A stretch of 51,382 bases of DNA, from contig DAHVNW010000010.1 in NCBI GenBank assembly GCA_027319095.1, forward strand, positions 1 through 51,382, read 5' to 3'. The stretch comes from a bacterium (GTDB lineage Bacteria > SZUA-79 > Acidulodesulfobacterales > Acidulodesulfobacteraceae). Shown here piece after piece: positions 45,148-51,382 of this stretch (positions are counted from its first letter, which is position 1; the number at the start of each line of letters is the position of its first letter). The position numbers and the translations under genes are program-made. The notes under the pieces were generated by a model that was given only the letters and a program-made list of their open reading frames with translations, did no database searches and was not told the DNA's origin.

Positions 45148-46011
45148 ATGGAAACTTGGTTTTTCGAAAATCAGACGGGCAATTTCGGAATAAAAATAAG
45201 GGTTGAATCCGTATTATTTCACGAATATTCGGATTATCAGGAAATAACGGTTTACGATACTTTAGAATTTGGAAAGATGCTTGTTTTAGACAAAGCCGTA
45301 ATGTTTGCGCAGAAAAATGAGTTTGTTTATCATGAAATGCTTGGTCTTGTGCCTCTGTTTTCCCACAAAAAACCGGAGAGGATTCTTATAATAGGCGGAG
45401 GCGACGGCGGCGTCGTCAGAGAGTGCTTGAAAAATCCTTTCGTTAAACATATCGATCTTGTGGAGATAGACAAAAAAGTAATAGACGTTTCTAAAAAGTT
45501 TTTCCCGGAAGTTGCCTGCAAACTTGAAGACGGCAGAGTGCGTGTTTTAGGGGAAGACGGCATAGAATTCGTAAAAAGAATTAATGCCCGCGGAAGGGAA
45601 GAAGAAAAATACGACGTAATCCTCGTGGATTCGACCGATCCCGTCGGTCCGGCGGAAGGACTGTTCAGGCGCGATTTTTACGAAGCGGCGGCCGGGTCAT
45701 TGAAAGACGACGGAATTTTTACCGCTCAGACCGAATCTCCATTTTTTAATCAAAATTTAATAAAAGACGTGGGCAGAATTATAAAAGAAATATATGCAAA
45801 ATCGTCTTTTTACTGCGCGTCTATCCCCGTTTATCCCAGCGGTTTATGGAGTTTTACGGCAGGCTCTAAAAAATACGTTCCGAAAGTTATCAACGAAAGT
45901 TATAAGAATTTCGATTTCGGACGGCTTGAAACGGATTTAAAATATTACTCGCCCGAAATCCATTCTACTTCGTTTATTTTACCGAATTTTATAAAGGAGA
46001 TGCTGAAATAA
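45148..46011 (+). CDS. speE: Spermidine synthase (aminopropyltransferase)
   Basis: A 287-residue enzyme that transfers aminopropyl from decarboxylated SAM to putrescine. The SAM-fold motif ILIIGGGDGGVVRECLK, the second acidic motif DLVEIDKKV, and the catalytic VDSTDPVGPAEGLF loop are intact. GGGGG lies before the ATG. It heads speE-speB-pdaD; the decarboxylase speD, needed for its donor substrate, is not in the window. Confidence 0.95.
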   Translation: METWFFENQTGNFGIKIRVESVLFHEYSDYQEITVYDTLEFGKMLVLDKAVMFAQKNEFVYHEMLGLVPLFSHKKPERILIIGGGDGGVVRECLKNPFVKHIDLVEIDKKVIDVSKKFFPEVACKLEDGRVRVLGEDGIEFVKRINARGREEEKYDVILVDSTDPVGPAEGLFRRDFYEAAAGSLKDDGIFTAQTESPFFNQNLIKDVGRIIKEIYAKSSFYCASIPVYPSGLWSFTAGSKKYVPKVINESYKNFDFGRLETDLKYYSPEIHSTSFILPNFIKEMLK

Positions 46012-46020
46012 TAAAATTAT

Positions 46021-46956
46021 ATGATAGAAACAAATTTATCTAAAACGTCTTCATTTTTTAGCTCATCCGATTCTTACGAAAAATCAGATTTAATTCTACT
46101 GGGCATTCCTATGGATTATACGGCAAGCAATATTCCCGGTTCGAGATTTGCCCCTAAAAGAATAAGGGAATTGTCTCATACGCTCGAGAACTACAGTTCT
46201 TTTTTCGACGATCATATAGACGAAAAATTTTACGATGCCGGCGACATAGTTATGCCGTGGGGAAATACGGTTAAAAGTATAAAATTTATAGAGGAAACCG
46301 CTGAGGATATTCTTAACGACGGCAAAAAAATCGTGAGTATAGGCGGAGATCATTTAATTACTTATCCCATAGTTAAAAAGTATGCGGCTAAATATAAAGA
46401 TTTGGTCGTTTTGCAATTTGATGCTCATATGGATTTAAGGGAAGAGTGGAATAACGAAAAATATTCTCATGCTACAGTCTTAAAGCTCGTTTACGATATT
46501 ATAAAAAAGGGAAATTTGTATCAATTCGGCATACGCTCCGGTTCTAAAGAGGAGTTCGATTTTGCAAAAAAACATTGCCGTATTTATAAAAACGACGTTT
46601 ACGAACCGCTGAAAAAGGTTGCGGGCTCGCTGAGCGGGAAGGACGCATACCTTACTATAGACATCGACGTTCTAGACCCTGCTTTTGCGCCTGGAACCGG
46701 ATATATAGAGGCTGGAGGAATATCGTCGAAAGAACTTTTTGATGCGGTATCGCTTCTATTGTCGGAAGCCGGCGTAAATATTGTAGGAGCCGACGTGGTG
46801 GAAGTTTGTCCGCCTACGGACAACTCCGACAGGACATCCGCTATTGCGGCTAAACTTATAAGAGAAATAATTATAGGAATGAGTAAGAACGTTTGCAAAA
46901 ATAAAATAAATTTAAATTTAAAAAACAAAGAAAACGGAGGGAATAACAGTGTTTGA
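46021..46956 (+). CDS. speB: Agmatinase
   Basis: A 311-residue ureohydrolase converting agmatine to putrescine and urea. The dinuclear manganese ligands are in GGDHLITYP, DAHMDLR and DIDVLDPAFAPGTG. The C-terminal Lys/Asn-rich tail overlaps the next gene by 8 nt. Its substrate is supplied by pdaD and its product goes to speE, so the three genes form one pathway. Confidence 0.94.
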   Translation: MIETNLSKTSSFFSSSDSYEKSDLILLGIPMDYTASNIPGSRFAPKRIRELSHTLENYSSFFDDHIDEKFYDAGDIVMPWGNTVKSIKFIEETAEDILNDGKKIVSIGGDHLITYPIVKKYAAKYKDLVVLQFDAHMDLREEWNNEKYSHATVLKLVYDIIKKGNLYQFGIRSGSKEEFDFAKKHCRIYKNDVYEPLKKVAGSLSGKDAYLTIDIDVLDPAFAPGTGYIEAGGISSKELFDAVSLLLSEAGVNIVGADVVEVCPPTDNSDRTSAIAAKLIREIIIGMSKNVCKNKINLNLKNKENGGNNSV

Positions 46957-47422
46957 AACGCCCGATATATATACTCTGGTTGCTGGAACGTCAGAGGGAA
47001 CTTCAAAATTGGGGGCATTCGACAATGCCATTTTAAAAGCGGGGGTAGGCAATACCAATTTGATAAAATTAAGTTCGATATTGCCGCCAAAAGCGGTTTT
47101 TAAACAAAAAATAGTTTATCCGAGAGGGGTGCTCGTTCCTATAGCATACGGTTCTATCTCGAGCGATAAAAAAGGAGAAATTATAGCGGCGGCCGTTGCC
47201 ATCGCTATATCGGTTGAAGAAGGGTTCGGCGTTATAATGGAGCATTCAGGCGCAACTTCGGCAAAAAATGCGGAAGAAACGGTAATAAGAATGGCGGAAG
47301 ATGCAATGAAGCACAGAAATATCGAAATTAAAGAAATAATATCTAAAAGTTCCGAGCACACCGTAGAAAATTTCGGGTGTGCGTTTGCCGCAGTTCCTAT
47401 GTGGTATTCCAATCTATTATAA
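46949..47422 (+). CDS. pdaD: Pyruvoyl-dependent arginine decarboxylase
   Basis: A 157-residue self-cleaving decarboxylase making agmatine from arginine. Cleavage should fall between S42 and S43 in IKLSSILPP, turning S43 into the pyruvoyl group; downstream GFGVIMEHSG is also conserved. This archaeal-type enzyme is used by some bacteria in place of the PLP-dependent SpeA. GTG at 46949 is the start, with GGAGGG just upstream. It overlaps speB by 8 nt. Confidence 0.95.
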   Translation: MFETPDIYTLVAGTSEGTSKLGAFDNAILKAGVGNTNLIKLSSILPPKAVFKQKIVYPRGVLVPIAYGSISSDKKGEIIAAAVAIAISVEEGFGVIMEHSGATSAKNAEETVIRMAEDAMKHRNIEIKEIISKSSEHTVENFGCAFAAVPMWYSNLL

Positions 47423-47451
47423 TTTAATATATAATATAATATAAAAACTTT

Positions 47452-48468
47452 GTGAATAAGACCTTTGTAATATCGACATCTTTGGGCTTAATATTTGTCG
47501 TAATTTTAGTCATTTTAGTAGGCCCTAAAAACATATTGCAGATGGTTGACCATCTGAATTATATCGATTTTTTGATATTATTTTTTCTTTCTTATCTTGC
47601 GCTTTTTTTATCTGCGCTTTCATTTAACAATGCTTTAAACGTATATGACGCCAAAATAGGTTTAAAAGACCTTTTAAACATTAAACTGATAGGATACAGC
47701 GCAAATTATATAGCCCCGTCCGGCATATTCGCCGGTTTTATCGGGGGCGACGCCATAATGGCTTTGATTCTTAAAAAAAGAACGGCGCTTGAGTTCAAAC
47801 GAGGTTTTTCTGCGGGTCTTGCCGCCAAGGTTATAGAATTTGCGATTTTTCTTCTTTTTATTTATCTTGGGCTCATACTTGGATTCAGATATTTTTATCT
47901 TCCGCCGGAAATATGGTATTTATTGTTGATTGCGGCGATATTCGTCGGAGTCGTTACGATAGTTTTTTTAATCAATCCTATTATAGACAACAGGTTTTTT
48001 ACAAAAATTTTAAGATACCTAACGAGGTTTAAAGTTCTCAACAGAGCGATTTTTAAAATCCTGAAGCATATAAACAGCTTCGAAAAGGAGCTTCATCTCT
48101 TTTACGTTAAAGGTAAAAAATATCTTTTTTTAAGTTTGTTTTTAAGTTTAATCCAAACCGTCGTTCTCGTATTTCAGATATGGCTTTTAGTCCATTATCT
48201 TGGAATAAATATGGGATTTTCTAAAACGTTTTTAGTATTCTCGGTATCTATGCTTGTTTTTGCGCTGCCGCTGGCGCCGGGTTCCGCAGGGACTTACGAA
48301 CTTTCGCAGGTAGGTCTTTTCGACGTACTTGGACTCGGTTCGGATGTGGGGCTTGCTTTCAGTTTAGTAATGAGGGCAATCAATCTGCTTATGGTTGCAA
48401 TTTCTTTTTTTCTTGTTCCGCATTACGGTTTTCATTTTTTTAAAAGACGAGATGAGGAAGGAATTTGA
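47452..48468 (+). CDS. Lysylphosphatidylglycerol-synthase-type TM protein (UPF0104/AglD-like)
   Basis: A 338-residue multi-pass membrane protein of the LPG_synthase_TM family. About eight hydrophobic segments and the conserved GYSANYIAPSGIFAGFIGGD, plus ALPLAPGSAGTYELSQVGLF near the C-terminus, are family marks. Members are often coupled to polyprenol-sugar glycosyltransferases. GTG is the start. Its TGA stop overlaps the TTG start of the next glycosyltransferase by 4 nt. Confidence 0.85.
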   Translation: MNKTFVISTSLGLIFVVILVILVGPKNILQMVDHLNYIDFLILFFLSYLALFLSALSFNNALNVYDAKIGLKDLLNIKLIGYSANYIAPSGIFAGFIGGDAIMALILKKRTALEFKRGFSAGLAAKVIEFAIFLLFIYLGLILGFRYFYLPPEIWYLLLIAAIFVGVVTIVFLINPIIDNRFFTKILRYLTRFKVLNRAIFKILKHINSFEKELHLFYVKGKKYLFLSLFLSLIQTVVLVFQIWLLVHYLGINMGFSKTFLVFSVSMLVFALPLAPGSAGTYELSQVGLFDVLGLGSDVGLAFSLVMRAINLLMVAISFFLVPHYGFHFFKRRDEEGI

Positions 48469-49532
48469 AAATAATATATTCTCTCTGCAGTTGGGGGCTT
48501 GGACATGCGACGAGAGGACTTCCGGTAATAAGACGGCTCGTGAACGACGGGCATGAGGTTGTCGTTTATACTTCCGGCAGGAGCCTCGAACTGCTTAAAT
48601 CCGAACTGGGGGGCGGCGCACGTTATATTGCCTCCGTTCCTTATCCTTCGCCGTATTCGGATAAAATAGGATTTGCTTTCAGATTTCTTAAAACAGCCCC
48701 TAAAATTATGGCGGTTATTAAAGAAGAGGAGAAAGCTCTTGCCAAAATAGCGCAGGAAAATAAGATAGACCTTATAATTTCCGATTCGAGATTCGGTTCT
48801 CACTGTAAGTTCGCGCCTTCTTACCTGCTGTTTCACCAGTTGAGGTTTATTGCCCCTTTAAGACTTACTCCAGCCGAGATGATTACGGAATATTATAACC
48901 ATTATTTACAGGATAAATTCGAAAAAATAATAGTTCCGGACTATGCCGATAATTCGCTTTCAGGAGATTTATCTCATAATTTAAGATATTTTAAGAAAGA
49001 TAAAGTCGAATATATAGGAATTTTGTCCGATTTTGAAAAAATCGAAACGGATAACGACATAGATTATCTTTTTTCGATTTCGGGACCGGAGCCGACGCGG
49101 ACCATCCTTGAAGAAAAACTTTTTTCCCAGATTCATCTGCTTAAAGGAAATATCGCCGTATCGTTAGGAAAGCCGGGCAAATTTACGAAAGAAACTATAA
49201 AAAATGCCGTCGTATATTCTTTTCTTGAAAAGAAAAGGCGGGATGAGCTTATGAACAGGGCAAAAATGGTTGTTTCTAGATCCGGCTATACTACTATAAT
49301 GGATGTAGCGGAAATAGAAAAAAAAGCTTTTTTCATTCCGACGCCCGGACAGACCGAGCAAATTTACCTTGCAAATCATTTAGAAAAGGCGGGTTTATTT
49401 CATTCCGTAAAGCAAAAAAAACTTAGTATTGACATAGACACCAGAGAGGCTTTAAAATATAAAGGTTTTACGCCGCCATGGAAAACGGCGGAAAGCGTGG
49501 AAAGATTTCTTAAGGCAATCGGCGTTAATTGA
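48465..49532 (+). CDS. MJ1255-family glycosyltransferase (GT-B fold)
   Basis: A 355-residue protein. The N-terminus MKIIYSLCSWGLGHATRGLP and the C-terminal half VSRSGYTTIMDVAEIEKKAF followed by PTPGQTEQIYLANHL match the MJ1255/VC2487-type GT-B family related to MurG. Sugar and acceptor are unknown. TTG start. It is translationally coupled to the upstream membrane protein by a 4-nt overlap. This is an uncharacterised part of a glycoconjugate pathway. Confidence 0.85.
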   Translation: MKIIYSLCSWGLGHATRGLPVIRRLVNDGHEVVVYTSGRSLELLKSELGGGARYIASVPYPSPYSDKIGFAFRFLKTAPKIMAVIKEEEKALAKIAQENKIDLIISDSRFGSHCKFAPSYLLFHQLRFIAPLRLTPAEMITEYYNHYLQDKFEKIIVPDYADNSLSGDLSHNLRYFKKDKVEYIGILSDFEKIETDNDIDYLFSISGPEPTRTILEEKLFSQIHLLKGNIAVSLGKPGKFTKETIKNAVVYSFLEKKRRDELMNRAKMVVSRSGYTTIMDVAEIEKKAFFIPTPGQTEQIYLANHLEKAGLFHSVKQKKLSIDIDTREALKYKGFTPPWKTAESVERFLKAIGVN

Positions 49533-49574
49533 CCGGTTATTTTTAATTATTTCATTATTTTTTAATTTCATTAA

Positions 49575-50312
49575 ATGGTTTCTATAATAATACCTGCGCA
49601 CGAAGAAGAAAAATACATAGGGGTTTCGATCGAAAGGCTTTTAAGCCAGAGCGGAACCGTTTTTATTAAAAAAGAAGAGAAACCCGAATTAAAAGATCCC
49701 GGGGCAGACGGCGCCGGAAAAGTTCTTTGCGAACTTACGATAGTCGTTACACATGGAAAAGACGATACGGAAGGGGTTGTATCCAAATATGCCGGAGCAG
49801 GCGTTAATCTTATATCCGGAAATTTCAGCGGAGTATCGGAGGCGAGAAATATCGGGGCGTCGGTTTCGAGAGGGGACGTTTTTTTATTTCTGGACGCCGA
49901 TACTCTTTTAAACGACGGTTTTATAAAGAGACTCGACGATTTTAAAAACGAGCCCGGCTTTATCGGGACGTCTAAACTTTTGCCCGATATTAATACGGTT
50001 AAGGCGCGGCTTTTTATGTTCTGCAACAATATAGCGCATATAATTACCAAGACCTCTATGGCTTTAATATTCTGCCATAAGGACGTTTATAAAAAGGTCG
50101 GAGGTTTCGACGAGATGATGCAGGCGGGAGAAGACCTGAAATTTATAAGCATAGCGGTAAAAAGTAAATTCGGAAAATTTAAATACCTTGGCGACATCAG
50201 CGCCGTTACGTCTATGAGAAGGTTTGAGATAAACGGATATTTAAAAACCGCGATCGAATGGATAGGCGGATATTTCTTCGAACCGCCGGAAAACTACGAC
50301 GTGGTGAGATAA
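49575..50312 (+). CDS. Family 2 glycosyltransferase with a loop insertion
   Basis: A 245-residue GT-A enzyme. It starts with VSIIIPAHEEEKYIG, and LFLDADTLL is the metal-binding DxD region. GEDLKFI provides the catalytic acidic motif. Between the first helix and second strand it carries about 20 extra charged residues (around 36-55, KKEEKPELKDPG). The family usually transfers sugars from nucleotide donors to lipid or protein acceptors. The next gene follows 2 nt after the stop. Confidence 0.85.
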   Translation: MVSIIIPAHEEEKYIGVSIERLLSQSGTVFIKKEEKPELKDPGADGAGKVLCELTIVVTHGKDDTEGVVSKYAGAGVNLISGNFSGVSEARNIGASVSRGDVFLFLDADTLLNDGFIKRLDDFKNEPGFIGTSKLLPDINTVKARLFMFCNNIAHIITKTSMALIFCHKDVYKKVGGFDEMMQAGEDLKFISIAVKSKFGKFKYLGDISAVTSMRRFEINGYLKTAIEWIGGYFFEPPENYDVVR

Positions 50313-50314
50313 GC

Positions 50315-51205
50315 ATGAAAGTATTAGTAGCGATACCGACTTATAATGAAAAAGACAATATAAGGCGGATGATAGATTCGGTTTTAAGCATTAACGAAAC
50401 AATAAAAAAAGCAAACCACTCGGTAAACCTTTTGATAATCGACGATAATTCGCCGGACGGCACCGGTCGAATCGTTAAGGAATATCAAAGTTTGCAAAAA
50501 CAAGGATATTTACGAATTAAAGATAATGAAAGCAAATATACGGAAGACGCCGAAACTGTAAGAGATAGAGAAATTGCAAAAGATATCGAAGCCGCCGCGG
50601 AAGATACGGAAAGCGGAGCGGCCGAAAGGGACAGTATCGGAAATAATACGGGGAAATCGGTCTTTTTGATAGAAAGAGAAAAGAAACTCGGACTTGGGAC
50701 GGCATATGCGGCGGCGTTTAGTTTTGCAATAAATAAAGGTTACGATTACGTGCTGACTATGGATTGCGATTTTTCGCATAATCCGGAAGAAATTGCCGGA
50801 TTTATCGGCCTTATGGAATCGGAGAAATGCGGAATGATAGTGGGTTCGCGTTATTCAGGCGGAATACGCATAATTAACTGGAGCATGAAAAGGCTTTTAA
50901 TTTCTTATTTCGCAAATATTTATGCGAAGTTAATTACGGGTATCGAAATAACCGATTTAACCGGCGGTTTCAATATGTATGACGTCCGCTGCCTGAAAAA
51001 TATAAATTTGGGCGGCATCAGTTCAAGAGGTTACGCCTTTCAGATAGAGATGAAATACAGGATGGTCAAGGAAAGCGGGTGCAGTTTTAAAGAATATCCG
51101 ATAATATTTTACGAAAGAACGTCCGGCAAATCCAAAATTTCTAACGGTATTATTTTGGAAGCTTTCTTTGGAGTCATAAAACTCAGGCTCAGGCTTTTTA
51201 AATAA
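50315..51205 (+). CDS. Polyprenol-phosphate mannosyltransferase-like (Dpm1-type) glycosyltransferase
   Basis: A Dpm1-like family 2 enzyme. Conserved VAIPTYNEKDNI, IIDDNSPDGTG, KLGLGTAYAAAFSFA, TMDCDFSHNPEEI, GSRYSGG, TDLTGGFNMY and ERTSGKSKIS define the dolichol/polyprenol-phosphate-mannose synthase group. The ATG at 50315 is chosen over an upstream ATG at 50258 because it gives the family N-terminus and follows GGTGAG. Residues about 67-115 are an acidic insertion absent from typical members. No C-terminal membrane domain exists, so lipid contact may need a partner. Confidence 0.9.
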   Translation: MKVLVAIPTYNEKDNIRRMIDSVLSINETIKKANHSVNLLIIDDNSPDGTGRIVKEYQSLQKQGYLRIKDNESKYTEDAETVRDREIAKDIEAAAEDTESGAAERDSIGNNTGKSVFLIEREKKLGLGTAYAAAFSFAINKGYDYVLTMDCDFSHNPEEIAGFIGLMESEKCGMIVGSRYSGGIRIINWSMKRLLISYFANIYAKLITGIEITDLTGGFNMYDVRCLKNINLGGISSRGYAFQIEMKYRMVKESGCSFKEYPIIFYERTSGKSKISNGIILEAFFGVIKLRLRLFK

Positions 51206-51234
51206 TTTGAATATTTTTTATTTTTTTTTAAATA

Positions 51235-51259
51235 ATACTTGACTAATTTAGTCAAGTAT
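51235..51259. promoter_or_regulatory. IscR type-1-like operator
   Basis: A perfect 12-bp inverted repeat about one central base: ATACTTGACTAA, T, TTAGTCAAGTAT. Every position fits the 25-nt IscR type-1 consensus ATASYYGACTRWWWYAGTCRRSTAT. It overlaps the promoter below, so an Rrf2/IscR-type repressor could block RNA polymerase. The regulated gene would lie beyond the window. Confidence 0.75.
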
Positions 51260-51267
51260 GTTTTAAT
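51239..51267 (+). promoter_or_regulatory. Sigma-70-type promoter under the IscR-like operator
   Basis: TTGACT (51239-51244) and TTTAAT (51262-51267), each five of six matches, at 17-bp spacing. The -35 box sits within the left arm of the operator. Transcription would start near 51274 and run into the tandem repeat. Confidence 0.65.
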
Positions 51268-51275
51268 CTATATAT

Positions 51276-51382
51276 AATATAATATAATACAATATAATAT
51301 AATACAATATAATATAATACAATATAATATAATACAATATAATATAATACAATATAATATAATACAATATAATATAATACAA
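51276..51382. repeat. 15-bp AT-rich tandem repeat running off the window
   Basis: Seven perfect copies of AATATAATATAATAC (C at 51290, 51305, 51320, 51335, 51350, 51365 and 51380) and the first two bases of an eighth. Each unit is three 5-mers, AATAT twice and AATAC once, so the array probably arose from a pentanucleotide. The copy number is unknown because the sequence ends inside it. Confidence 0.95.

Overview
The window reads as a continuous, AT-rich chromosomal segment of a Gram-negative bacterium. Evidence for this is a near-complete set of Kdo and LPS-transport genes, an outer-membrane porin, sigma-54 with an NtrYX pair, and a system II cytochrome c maturation pair (resB/ccsA). The gene order and proteins are most like Desulfobacterota (former Deltaproteobacteria), possibly an uncultured lineage; this placement is inference. 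Standard stop codons (TAA, TAG, TGA) are all used. No rRNA, tRNA, CRISPR, phage or transposase gene was recognised. The right edge runs into a 15-bp tandem repeat, which is probably why the sequence ends there.

Layout. 116-10109 (+): an NHL-repeat membrane-anchored protein, a geranylgeranyl-reductase-like flavoprotein, a degenerate RpiB-fold protein, radA, a polyprenyl diphosphate synthase, lysA-dapA-dapB and pyrG. 10177-16557 (+): the envelope block kdsA-kdsD-kdsC-lptC-lptA-lptB-rpoN-hpf. 16693-19207 (+): the SAM cycle genes metK and ahcY with a clear sigma-70-type promoter. 19284-23152 (-): coaX, birA, nadC and a pseudo-receiver protein with a PopZ-like tail. 23404-25645 (+): lptF and lptG, bracketed by two related inverted repeats. 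25751-26530 (-): a PhnP-like metallo-beta-lactamase-fold hydrolase.

26702-33599 (+): a nitrogen module of ntrY, ntrX, a sigma-54 promoter, a porin broken by one in-frame TAA, glnB and amtB. 33664-37338 (-): resB, ccsA and a DUF1015 gene. 37555-42594 (+): the heat-shock operon hrcA-grpE-dnaK-dnaJ under a CIRCE operator. 42613-44649: a DUF721/DciA-like gene, a zinc-ribbon membrane protein and an NtrB-like histidine kinase. 44711-47422 (+): a HIT protein and a polyamine set speE-speB-pdaD (arginine to agmatine to putrescine to spermidine). 47452-51205 (+): a tightly packed glycolipid or polyprenol-sugar cluster.

The last 150 bases hold a perfect match to the IscR type-1 operator consensus overlapping a promoter, predicting an Fe-S biogenesis operon just outside the window.

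The points most worth a second look are: the porin nonsense codon behind a sigma-54 promoter; the IscR-type operator plus minisatellite; the catalytically dead RpiB-like protein coupled to radA; the pseudo-receiver/PopZ-tail protein; the MITE-like repeats around lptFG; candidate leaderless transcripts; and recurrent low-complexity insertions in housekeeping enzymes.
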